Assembly (NCBI GenBank): GCA_037439685.1
Contig: JBBIVO010000040.1
Location: 1-15,418 of the forward strand
DNA length: 15,418 nucleotides
Direction of reading: 5' to 3'
Origin: JAGTRB01 sp037439685
GTDB lineage: Archaea > Thermoproteota > Bathyarchaeia > TCS64
Under the pieces are notes generated by a model. The model ran no database searches. It was not told where the DNA came from and was given only the letters and a program-made list of their open reading frames with translations. Both the position numbers and the translations under genes were made by a program. This document shows, one piece after another, positions 1 to 6,272 of the stretch (positions within the stretch are counted from its first letter, which is position 1; every line of letters begins with the position of its first letter).

Positions 1-565
1 TATTCTCGGTATCGAAGAAGCCGAGGTAGGTCCTTAGGATGAAGGCGAGGCTCACGGCCATGATGAAGGAGGCCAGAAGGCCTGTGCTCCTACCTCCAAG
101 GTCCCTCCCCAGCAGATACATAAATATGCATGTGAGAGATGCCATGAGGATGGGGAAGAAGATACAGACATCGTAGAGGGAGAAGTTGAGGCCTAGAGAG
201 ACCAAGATGGAGTAGGTGAAGGCTGCCGAGAAGGGGAGGCCTGGGAAGGATGTTCGGGCGATATCCCTCCCGTGGGGATACCAGCTGAGGGAGTCATTCC
301 ATGTGAACCAGGCGGCGTATCCATTCCTCACCACATAGTCCGCAACCCTATAATGGAATACGGTGTCGGCCTCCGTTGAGAAGTAGGCCCCGTACCTGAT
401 CGGCATCACCCTGAAGAGGATGGCGAGGGCGATAACTAGGCCGAGGGATGAGGCCTCCAGAAGGCTGACCATATTGAGGCTCGGCCTGATTCTTATCAGA
501 AGTCCAAGCGCCCTATTGGCAATCCCCCGTAGCCTCCCCAATCCAGCCATCAACCTAGAGCCCAT
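1..565 (-). CDS. Oligosaccharyltransferase STT3/AglB-type catalytic subunit, N-terminal part (cut by window edge)
   Basis: Reading the minus strand from an ATG at 565 gives 188 open codons running off the left edge, so this is the N-terminal part of a larger membrane protein. It begins with a basic cytoplasmic segment, then a hydrophobic stretch (about residues 33-52). The first external loop carries EADTVFHYR (65-73), like the acidic metal-binding loop of STT3 enzymes. WYPHGRD (95-101) followed by SFPGLP is very typical of the family. More membrane segments follow, and the fragment ends in GFFDTEN (182-188), matching the family's second acidic motif. Family knowledge: STT3/AglB transfers a lipid-linked glycan to Asn in N-X-S/T sequons on the outer face of the cell membrane. 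The catalytic WWDXG motif would lie outside the window. A TATA-like box 29 bp upstream suggests a nearly leaderless mRNA. I am fairly sure of the family; the specific AglB paralogue cannot be decided. Confidence 0.82.
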   Translation of the reverse strand, partial: MGSRLMAGLGRLRGIANRALGLLIRIRPSLNMVSLLEASSLGLVIALAILFRVMPIRYGAYFSTEADTVFHYRVADYVVRNGYAAWFTWNDSLSWYPHGRDIARTSFPGLPFSAAFTYSILVSLGLNFSLYDVCIFFPILMASLTCIFMYLLGRDLGGRSTGLLASFIMAVSLAFILRTYLGFFDTEN

Positions 566-587
566 AACCTTACAAGGTATCGAGATT

Positions 588-600
588 CTTTTATAAAAAT
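588..600 (-). promoter_or_regulatory. TATA-like promoter of the STT3 gene
   Basis: On the minus strand this reads ATTTTTATAAAAG, a good archaeal TATA box centred about 29 bp before the ATG at 565. The spacing predicts a start of transcription within a few bases of the ATG. Confidence 0.6.
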
Positions 601-643
601 GGCGCTCAGGGAACCAGCCTCAAGACATAAGATGCGGCAAGCA

Positions 644-679
644 CCCCTCAAGGGTCCTCATCGGACTCCGCCTTCGGGG
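644..679. other. Nested hairpin in the divergent intergenic region
   Basis: Inner arms 652-657 and 663-668 pair over 6 bp (one G-T) around a 5-nt loop. Outer arms CCCC (644-647) and GGGG (676-679) pair outside an asymmetric internal loop. The element lies between the divergent promoters of the STT3 and PhoU-like genes and outside both inferred transcripts, so its role is unknown. It could be a small RNA or simply chance pairing in a GC-rich patch. The rest of the 566-752 gap shows only the two promoters. Confidence 0.3.
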
Positions 680-726
680 CATCGATCTGGGCTCTGAGGT
701 TGAGATGTTAAAGGTAACCTATTAAA

Positions 727-736
727 ACTTTAAAGA
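727..736 (+). promoter_or_regulatory. TATA-like promoter of the PhoU-like gene
   Basis: ACTTTAAAGA sits about 21 bp before the ATG at 753 in an otherwise AT-rich patch. No Shine-Dalgarno sequence precedes the ATG. Together this points to a leaderless transcript. Confidence 0.5.
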
Positions 737-752
737 TCCTTATATTCTCTGG

Positions 753-1724
753 ATGGAGCTTAGGAAGGTTCAGGAGATCGGAGGAGCCCTCCTCATATCC
801 CTGCCTAAGCCCTGGGCTGAGCGCTATAGGATAAGGAAGGGGAGTATCCTGGCCATAGAGCTTAGGGGGGATGGCTCCCTCTTTATAAGCCCCTTTAAGG
901 GTGAGGAGGAACACCCCAAGGAGATAAAGGTGCCATATCCACAGCCCAGCCAACTACACCTAGAGAACACGGTGACGGCGGCCTACCTCCTCGGGTTCGA
1001 CGTCATAAGGATAGCTGGGGAGGCGAGGATCTCCTTCGAGGATAGGGAGGCCCTTAAGAGGGCTTCTAGACAGCTGATAGGGCTTGAGATAATGGAGGAG
1101 GATGCGAGGTCTATAACCCTCCAGTTCCTCCTCCAGACCGAAGGCCTCAGCCTCGAGAGCCTCTTCAGGAGGATGCACCTCCTGACAGAAGGGATGTGCA
1201 GAGATGCCATAAACTCCATCGTGGAGGGTGATGAACACCTGGCAAGGGTGGTTTTCGAGAGGGATGAGGAGGTCGATAGGATCTACTTCCTTATCGTAAG
1301 GCTTATCCGCAGCGCTATGATCACTCCTCTCCTCCCTTCCAAGCTTAAGCTCAGCCTAGTAGACCTATTGGACTACAGGGTTGCAGCCCACCTCCTCGAG
1401 AGGATAGGGGACGCCTCGGTCGGGATCGTGGAGATGGGGATCGACGAGGTCAGATTGGAGGATGAAGAGAGGGGGATCCTCCTAGAGGCTGGAAAAGGCC
1501 TAGGGGAGATGCAGAGCCTAGCCGTTGAGGCGTTCCTCTCCAAGAGCAGGGAGAGCATAGAGGAGCTGCGGAGGCGGGAGGAGGAGCTCTTCATCAACCT
1601 CAGATCCATGACCCTGAACTCCAGAAGCCGCATCCCAGCGCTCGCGGAGCTGGTTAGGGAGATCGCTAGGCACATAATCGACATAGCCGATCTAGCAACA
1701 CCCCTAACCTACAGCTCAACTTAA
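753..1724 (+). CDS. SpoVT/AbrB-PhoU domain protein (PhoU-like phosphate regulator)
   Basis: The 323-aa protein has two parts. Residues 1-46 (MELRKVQEIGGALLISLPKP onward, with RIRKGSILAIE) are a SpoVT/AbrB-type swapped-hairpin DNA-binding domain, with the usual GG.LLISLPK.W pattern. From about residue 125 it is all-helical with E/D-rich helices (for example ERDEEVDRIYFLIVRLI and LLDYRVAAHLLERIGD), the pattern of PhoU metal-binding three-helix bundles; a second bundle ends at the C-terminus (REIARHIIDIADLA). This architecture is common in archaea, usually annotated as a phosphate uptake regulator. In characterised PhoU systems the protein restrains Pst phosphate transport. No pst or phosphate-kinase genes are visible here, so the target is unknown; the AbrB domain suggests direct DNA binding. 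The ATG start is supported by a TATA box about 21 bp upstream and a leaderless layout. Confidence 0.85.
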   Translation: MELRKVQEIGGALLISLPKPWAERYRIRKGSILAIELRGDGSLFISPFKGEEEHPKEIKVPYPQPSQLHLENTVTAAYLLGFDVIRIAGEARISFEDREALKRASRQLIGLEIMEEDARSITLQFLLQTEGLSLESLFRRMHLLTEGMCRDAINSIVEGDEHLARVVFERDEEVDRIYFLIVRLIRSAMITPLLPSKLKLSLVDLLDYRVAAHLLERIGDASVGIVEMGIDEVRLEDEERGILLEAGKGLGEMQSLAVEAFLSKSRESIEELRRREEELFINLRSMTLNSRSRIPALAELVREIARHIIDIADLATPLTYSST

Positions 1725-1960
1725 TAATCAGATGATGATCCAACTGAAGAAGATCAACTAAACGGCATTGTTTAATAAAAAAATAAATAACATGAAATTG
1801 TCCCATTTGAAACTTCTTAGATGTTTGAGATATATAAACCAGAACTTAAATGTTACATGAACCATTTTATAGATCATCAAATTAGATCCTTAATTAAAAA
1901 TCCATCTCTATGAAAAATTTTAATATTATAAAAATGAAGTGGGGTTGGATACTCTCATCG
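1725..1960. other. AT-rich non-coding stretch
   Basis: Between the PhoU-like stop and the GC-rich island at 1966 lie about 235 bp of strongly AT-rich sequence with no protein-like reading frame. Near its right end (about 1921-1934) is a TATA-like run, TAATATTATAAAAA, which could drive plus-strand transcription of the island starting near 1950-1960. Otherwise I see nothing in it. Confidence 0.4.
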
Positions 1961-1965
1961 TTAAA

Positions 1966-2140
1966 TCAGAAGCGTTTGGGGTGTGAGCTGCCCGCTTCTG
2001 AGGCGTGTGGGCCTCCTCTTCTGGGATCGGTCACATCGAGCCGCGGCGCGGGTTCCCCGCGGCGAGGCCGTCTCCAAGGGCGTAACTTCTGGCCCATCCA
2101 ACCAAGCAGCCCATCGGAGGGGGAAGTAGGGTTTCCCTTC
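1966..2140. ncRNA. Candidate structured non-coding RNA (GC-rich island A)
   Basis: A sharply GC-rich block sits in AT-rich intergenic DNA and has no protein-like frame on either strand. It can form a 9-bp perfect stem (1966-1974 with 1993-2001, 18-nt loop), a 6-bp long-range stem (TGGGCC 2008-2013 with GGCCCA 2091-2096), and inside it a 6-bp stem with a TTC loop (2047-2052 with 2056-2061). On the minus strand the GGGCC/GGCCC stem is followed at once by ACA (2008-2006), as in archaeal H/ACA guide RNAs, but the hairpin (about 90 nt) is long and I could not fit a clear kink-turn. A TATA-like run upstream favours the plus strand. I looked for RNase P and SRP RNA signature sequences and did not see them. 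Positions 2046-2075 resemble 3997-4026. Strand and function are undecided. Confidence 0.35.
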
Positions 2141-2234
2141 ATCCCACGCTGAGGCATGAGGGTTCCGCCCAAAATGAGCAGAGCATGGAGATCTAAGGGA
2201 GGTGTCCCATGGGGGATGGGGGTCATCAAAGACA

Positions 2235-3449
2235 TCACCGAATCTGGATCTTATCCCTTTTAGGGTCGATGATGGGGGCCTCGACCGAGAATAGGTCGAC
2301 GTATTTCAGCCCCGAGCCCGTGTTGAAGATGACGACCCTATCACCTCTGTCGACCTGGCCCTCTTCCACCAGTCTCCTCAGGGCGGCTAGGGTTGCAGCC
2401 CCCTCAGGGCAGGGGAAGATCCCCTCCTCCCGCGCCATTAGGCCGACGGAGTCTATTATCTCCTCGTCGCTGACGGTTATAACCATGCCTCCGCTCTCCC
2501 TCACGATCCTGAGGATGAGGAAGTCTCCCAGGGCCTTTGGCACCCTAATCCCTGCGGCTATGGTCTTTGCCCCCTCCCAGTACTCGGACTCGGATCTTCC
2601 TTCGATGTATGCCTTGTATAGTGGGGCGCATCCCTCGGCCTGGACTGAGACCATCCTCGGCCTCTCCTCTCCGATCCACCCCATGCCTTCAAGCTCCTGG
2701 AAGGCCTTCCACATACCTATGATCCCAGTCCCCCCTCCTGTCGGGTAGACTATCAGGTCGGGGAGGCCCCAGCCCATCTGCTCAGCTATCTCGAAGCCCA
2801 TGGTCTTCTTCCCCTCAACCCTGTAGGGCTCCCTCAGCGTCGAGAGGTTGAGCCATCCAGATTCGGCCTCCCCCTCGGATACGAGCCTCCCCGCGTCGGT
2901 TATCAGCCCCTTCACGAGGAAGACCTTGGCCCCCGCGATGTGGGACTCCACTATATTAACCTTAGGGGCGTCCTCGGGCATCAGGACGTAGACCTCCATC
3001 CCAGCCCTGGCCCCATAGGCGGCTAATGCCCCCGCCGCATTTCCGGCTGAGGGTATCGCCACACGCCTGATCCCCAGCTCCTTAGCCTTTGAGACCGCTG
3101 CTGAGAGGCCTCGAGCCTTGAAGGTGCCTGTCGGTATCACCCCCTCGTCCTTTATCCAGAGCCTCGGGGTTCCGATGGCCTCCCCCAGCCTCGAGGCAGG
3201 GGTTAGAGGGGTCCACCCCTCCCCAAGGCTCACTATGTTCCTCTCATCCCTAACGGGGAGAAGCTCGAGGTAACGCCACATCGTGGCCCCTCTCCCCCTT
3301 AGGCTCTCCCTATCTAAAGCCGCCCCCGCAGCCTCGATATCATACCTTGCGAATAATGGCTTTCCACACGCATCACAGACCGTCTGTACCCTCTCAGCAT
3401 CGAATCTCTTCCCACATCCCGTGCATTCTAGGTGGGTGATGAAGCTCAA
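2235..3449 (-). CDS. thrC: Threonine synthase (zinc-ribbon, PLP-dependent)
   Basis: The 404-aa protein is a fold-type II PLP enzyme. An N-terminal zinc ribbon (C9, C12, C25, C28) is followed by a WRYLELLPV segment and the SLGEGWTPL motif (74-82). GTFKARG holds the PLP lysine (K111). PSAGNAAGALAAYG and the phosphate-binding loop PTGGGTG follow. This order is characteristic of archaeal threonine synthase, which converts O-phospho-L-homoserine to L-threonine and phosphate in the cytoplasm. The start is TTG at 3449: it keeps the whole zinc ribbon, and the next in-frame Met (residue 57) would remove it. A TATA box at 3481-3490 gives a leader of roughly 10 nt. The gene stands alone, divergent from the EF-like gene; no homoserine kinase or aspartate-pathway genes are adjacent. 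Related enzymes such as threonine dehydratase or cysteate synthase are less likely, given the zinc ribbon and motifs. Confidence 0.9.
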   Translation of the reverse strand: MSFITHLECTGCGKRFDAERVQTVCDACGKPLFARYDIEAAGAALDRESLRGRGATMWRYLELLPVRDERNIVSLGEGWTPLTPASRLGEAIGTPRLWIKDEGVIPTGTFKARGLSAAVSKAKELGIRRVAIPSAGNAAGALAAYGARAGMEVYVLMPEDAPKVNIVESHIAGAKVFLVKGLITDAGRLVSEGEAESGWLNLSTLREPYRVEGKKTMGFEIAEQMGWGLPDLIVYPTGGGTGIIGMWKAFQELEGMGWIGEERPRMVSVQAEGCAPLYKAYIEGRSESEYWEGAKTIAAGIRVPKALGDFLILRIVRESGGMVITVSDEEIIDSVGLMAREEGIFPCPEGAATLAALRRLVEEGQVDRGDRVVIFNTGSGLKYVDLFSVEAPIIDPKRDKIQIR

Positions 3450-3480
3450 TCCAATCCGCCTTGATGAAGGCTCAGAGAGA

Positions 3481-3490
3481 TTTTATATCT
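3481..3490 (-). promoter_or_regulatory. TATA-like promoter of thrC
   Basis: The minus strand reads AGATATAAAA, about 36 bp before the TTG start at 3449. The predicted transcription start is near 3460, giving a short leader. Confidence 0.6.
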
Positions 3491-3647
3491 ATCCCCTAGG
3501 CCGCTGTAAAGAAGATGACACCTCTAAATCTCATATAGGGATTAGTGCAGCGTCCCTAAGGACATGGATGGGATGCCTTAACTCGCAGAGGGGGAATCGG
3601 ATGGCCTGAGGGGAAGTCTTTTTAGTTCGAGTGGGGGAGGTTAAACC

Positions 3648-3908
3648 ATGTCTAAAACCTTGGAGAAGGTGGGGGATGTAACCCACTACTATGGGAGGAT
3701 AGGGGTGGCCGTCGTGAGGCTGTCGGCTCCCCTTAGGGTGGGGGATCGCATCGCCATCAGAGGAATGACCACAAACTTCGAACAGGCCGTAGAGTCGATG
3801 GAGATCGAGCATAAGCCGGTAGAGGAGGCAGACCCCGGCTCCTCCATAGGCCTAAAGGTCCTTGAGAAGGTAAGAGCGGGGGATATCGTCTATAGAATAA
3901 GCGAGTAA
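3648..3908 (+). CDS. Small EF-Tu domain-2-like protein
   Basis: An 86-aa protein consisting of one beta-barrel domain like domain 2 of translation GTPases: KVGDVTHYYGRIGVAVVRL, then LRVGDRIAIRGMTTNFEQAVESMEIEHKPVEEADPGSSIGLKV and a final RAGDIVYRI. These are the usual strands of archaeal translation-elongation-factor-like proteins. No GTPase P-loop or G-domain is present, and the length is normal for the stand-alone family. In many prokaryotes such proteins sit beside U32 peptidases, but none is here, so the partner is unknown; RNA or tRNA-end contact is a guess from the fold. A strong GGGGGAGGT (3633-3641) lies 6 nt before the ATG. A TATA-like TTTTTAG (3619-3625) is oddly close; if used, it would exclude that ribosome site from the mRNA. 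Confidence 0.8.
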   Translation: MSKTLEKVGDVTHYYGRIGVAVVRLSAPLRVGDRIAIRGMTTNFEQAVESMEIEHKPVEEADPGSSIGLKVLEKVRAGDIVYRISE

Positions 3909-3924
3909 GGGTAATAGCCACCAG

Positions 3925-4070
3925 GGAGATGGGGCTGTGAGGGTTGAACCATCCACCCTCGGACCTAGCCAGCCGCCCCGCTCCCTATAACCCGAAGCGT
4001 GGATCTCCCTCGGCGAGGCTGTCACCGCAGAGCATCTCTTGAAGGCGGAGAGCTCCGCGAAGCCTCTCCT
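3925..4070. ncRNA. Candidate structured non-coding RNA or leader (GC-rich island B)
   Basis: This GC-rich stretch between the EF-like gene and the membrane-protein gene has no credible reading frame. Plus-strand pairings seen: GGGGCTG (3931-3937) with CAGCC-G-CCCC (about 3970-3979, one bulged base), enclosing GAGGGT with ACCCTC. Further on, GAGGCT (4015-4020) pairs with AGCCTC (4061-4066) and encloses a GCGGA/TCCGC hairpin with a GAGC loop. Positions 3997-4026 match 2046-2075 of island A at 23 of 30 positions without gaps. A TATA-like sequence at 4156-4163 reads CTTTTATC on the minus strand, so transcription from either strand is possible. It ends about 125 bp before the next start codon, so a regulatory leader is possible but not shown. 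Confidence 0.3.
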
Positions 4071-4155
4071 CCTTTCTAAGGAAAGAAAACTGGAACGAAA
4101 ACAATCTGAGGGCCTCGCCCACATCCAAAGCCAAGATTCGCCGATGTAGGGGCAA

Positions 4156-4163
4156 GATAAAAG
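4156..4163 (+). promoter_or_regulatory. TATA-like promoter and ribosome site of the membrane-protein gene
   Basis: GATAAAAG at 4156-4163 predicts transcription starting near 4180-4187. An AGGTGA ribosome site (4187-4192) sits 4 nt before the ATG at 4197, which supports that start. A nearer AT-rich CTATAGTATA is an alternative box. Confidence 0.45.
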
Positions 4164-4196
4164 TCTCAACGCATCTCCTATAGTATAGGTGAAGGG

Positions 4197-5942
4197 ATGA
4201 AAATCTATAAATCCACCAAAGCTCTGCAGTCTCTATACCCTATCATGGTGGCTGGGATGAGGTGGAGGTCGACCCTTCTCATTATGCTGATCCTCCTTCA
4301 GATGATACCCACAGCCTATACCCAAGAGGCGGCTCTATACATCGAGGCGGATAGAGGGGTTGAGGTGATCGGCGCAGGTTTATTAACCCTCAATGATACC
4401 TTCACCCTCTCAGCCCCGCAGGGCTCCAGAGTGGTGATAGAAAGGTTCGCTTTGGGGCTTACGAAGGGGTTCGAGGTTGAGAGGCGCTCCTTCTACCTCT
4501 TAGAGGAGGGGGAGTGGAAACCCATAGAGGAGGTGGAGGATGTAGAGGACCCCACGACAGATGCTCGATGGGTCCATCTTAGGCTTCCTAGACCCTTCAC
4601 GATTGGTGGAGGGGCAGACCTCACCCTGAAGGCCTCCTACATCTCATATGGGTGGATAACCTCCTCAGGGAACCTTCACAGAGCGCTCATCCCAGTATAT
4701 CCGATGCTCCCCATCGAGATCGCCCTCTTCAACTTCACAATGCTCCTACCCAGAGGGGCGGGCTTGGTCGAAATCTCATCACCCGTCACCATAACCAACT
4801 CCTCAGAGGGGGGGCTCTGGATCCTCAGCCATCGCGGGGAGGAGCTGCCCCCATTTAGGAATCAGACCGTGACGGTCAGCTATCAACCGGCCTCGGGAGA
4901 GGAGCAGATCCTCGACTATGAGCTCCTGAGGAGCATAAGGATATCAAGGTGGAGCCTAGAGATCGAGGATAACTACATCATAAACAATAGGGGGCCAACC
5001 TTAAACTATATCAAGATAAGGGTTCCGAAGGACTCGTCGGAGTTCAAGGCCAGGGATGCCGCCGGGCCTCTCACCCTCTCATACAGCGAGGGGGAGGGGC
5101 ACGGGGAGCTGCAGGTCTTCACCAGGACCCCCATAGGAGAGGGGGAGAGGATGAGCATCTGGGTCGAGTACTCCCTCCCCTCAGGAGGGAGGATGGAAGG
5201 AGGATGGGATAGATACACTTTGAGGTATAGGGTCGATGCCCCTCCAAGCTATGTGAGGAAGGGCCTCCTCAGATTCATCCTCCCAGAGGGCGGGAGCCTC
5301 TTAAGCTCCTCCCCGGAGGCGGATCTCTTGCGGCCCGCATCCCTACTCTCCCAGGAGGCCAGCTTCGAGTTGGGGGGCATAATGCCCGGCGAGGGCCTAG
5401 AAATCGTGCTCGAGTATAGCTGGCCCATCATCTTCTCAGCCCTAAGGGTGGCACAGTGGTTCCTCATCGCCGCATGTGTAATAGCCCCCATCTACATCCT
5501 AAGGAGGAGGAGAGGCGAGGCGAAGCCCAGAGAGGAGAGGCCAAAGGAGCTTGAGAGCTACAGAGCGATCTACCTTGATAGGATCGCACTCCTCGCAGAG
5601 CTCGAGGAGCTCCAGGAGGGGTTTGAGAGGAAGGAGGTGGGAAGGGAGCACTACGAGAAGAGGCTCGGAGAGATAACTAGGAAGCAGGGAGAACTCCTAA
5701 GAGAGGCAAGGCGCCTCAGGGCTAGGATAGAGGAGAGGGAGCCAGGCCTCTCGAGGAGGATGAAGGTTATCGAAGAGGATGAGGAGGAGTTGAGGAGGAT
5801 AGACTCCGAGCTTAGAGCCCTAGAGACCCACCTAAGGAGCAGGAGAATAGGCCGCGGAGAGTTCGAGAAAAGGAGGAGGGCGCTGATGAGGCGGATGAGG
5901 CAGGCGAGGACGAGGCTGGAGGGGGATGTGGACGCTCTATAA
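4197..5942 (+). CDS. Membrane-anchored extracytoplasmic protein with cytoplasmic coiled coil, function unknown
   Basis: I do not recognise a named family. The 581-aa protein has an N-terminal signal-like segment (about residues 21-43, MRWRSTLLIMLILLQMIP...AYTQ). About 360 residues of beta-rich, N-X-S/T-containing sequence follow, consistent with one or two Ig/fibronectin-like domains outside the cell. One transmembrane helix lies at about 405-430 (WFLIAACVIAPIYIL) and is followed by RRRRGE, so the C-terminus is cytoplasmic. The last ~135 residues are highly charged and helical (ELEELQEGFERKEVGREHYE and on), a probable coiled coil of several heptads. Sequons outside would suit the STT3 glycosylation machinery. 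The layout resembles a surface sensor or anchor that relays to a cytoplasmic partner, but no catalytic or winged-helix domain is visible. ATG 4197 has a ribosome site; an internal start at 4257 would give a shorter signal peptide. Confidence 0.6.
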   Translation: MKIYKSTKALQSLYPIMVAGMRWRSTLLIMLILLQMIPTAYTQEAALYIEADRGVEVIGAGLLTLNDTFTLSAPQGSRVVIERFALGLTKGFEVERRSFYLLEEGEWKPIEEVEDVEDPTTDARWVHLRLPRPFTIGGGADLTLKASYISYGWITSSGNLHRALIPVYPMLPIEIALFNFTMLLPRGAGLVEISSPVTITNSSEGGLWILSHRGEELPPFRNQTVTVSYQPASGEEQILDYELLRSIRISRWSLEIEDNYIINNRGPTLNYIKIRVPKDSSEFKARDAAGPLTLSYSEGEGHGELQVFTRTPIGEGERMSIWVEYSLPSGGRMEGGWDRYTLRYRVDAPPSYVRKGLLRFILPEGGSLLSSSPEADLLRPASLLSQEASFELGGIMPGEGLEIVLEYSWPIIFSALRVAQWFLIAACVIAPIYILRRRRGEAKPREERPKELESYRAIYLDRIALLAELEELQEGFERKEVGREHYEKRLGEITRKQGELLREARRLRARIEEREPGLSRRMKVIEEDEEELRRIDSELRALETHLRSRRIGRGEFEKRRRALMRRMRQARTRLEGDVDAL

Positions 5943-5962
5943 GGCCCCACAGGAGCCCTTCA

Positions 5963-5972
5963 AAATTATTAA
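5963..5972 (+). promoter_or_regulatory. TATA-like promoter of the ferredoxin gene
   Basis: AAATTATTAA lies about 38 bp before the ATG at 6006, predicting a short leader that would include the purine-rich GGAAGGGGAG just before the ATG. It suggests the ferredoxin is transcribed separately from the upstream gene. Confidence 0.4.
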
Positions 5973-6005
5973 TGTGCCTGCTCAAGCCATAATGAGGAAG
6001 GGGAG

Positions 6006-6188
6006 ATGAAGGCCATAAAGGTGGATCACGAAAGGTGCACCCTATGCCAGACATGCATAAGCCTCTGCCCAATGGGGGTATACGAGGTTAGGGAGGGAAG
6101 GGTCGTCCCAATAAACACCGATCTATGCCTAGTGTGCAGGGCCTGCGAGGCAGCCTGCCCCGTGGAGGCCATCATCGTCGAGGGATGA
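6006..6188 (+). CDS. 8Fe ferredoxin (two [4Fe-4S])
   Basis: A 60-aa protein made up of two CxxCxxCxxxC(P) motifs: C11-C14-C17-C21-P and C41-C44-C47-C51-P. Each would bind a [4Fe-4S] cluster; in ferredoxins of this type the fourth cysteine of one motif completes the cluster of the other. Length and spacing are those of small clostridial-type ferredoxins. It is a soluble one-electron carrier in the cytoplasm. The nearby korDABC operon encodes an enzyme that needs a ferredoxin acceptor, so this protein is a reasonable partner, though it is about 3 kb away and transcribed in the opposite direction. It sits 63 bp after the membrane protein and has its own promoter-like box. A role as a subunit of an off-window redox enzyme cannot be excluded. 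Confidence 0.9.
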   Translation: MKAIKVDHERCTLCQTCISLCPMGVYEVREGRVVPINTDLCLVCRACEAACPVEAIIVEG

Positions 6189-6238
6189 ACCCTAGGATAA
6201 GCCAGAGATGGGAGGGAGGAGATTATAGACCCCCAGAG

Positions 6239-6249
6239 CCTTTTAAGGG
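6239..6249 (+). promoter_or_regulatory. TATA-like promoter of the M20 peptidase gene
   Basis: CCTTTTAAGGG is centred 29 bp before the GTG at 6273, the same spacing as the STT3 box to its ATG. It supports a leaderless GTG start. If the protein instead begins upstream (see the M20 entry), this sequence would be coding. Confidence 0.4.
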
Positions 6250-6272
6250 AGATAGATGAGGCCGTCGATGAG

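Noticed and set aside
601..700. Possible C/D-box small RNA on the minus strand (GATGA and CTGA about 54 nt apart)
   Set aside because: The first box lacks the full RTGATGA consensus and no convincing internal C'/D' pair is present; such short matches are expected by chance.
2041..2062. CCGCGG repeats as a mobile-element end or attachment site
   Set aside because: The repeats are explained by alternative hairpins inside the GC-rich island; no integrase, transposase or target duplication is present.
1910..2238. Overlapping open frames on both strands in the GC-rich island
   Set aside because: The translations are low-complexity Pro/Arg/Gly/Ser-rich and not protein-like, and the DNA is dominated by stem-forming repeats.
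3930..3980. tRNA-like sequence on the minus strand (GGTTCAACC beside GGGGC...GCCCC)
   Set aside because: Only about 50 nt separate the acceptor-like arms, the T stem does not pair, and there are no D or anticodon arms.
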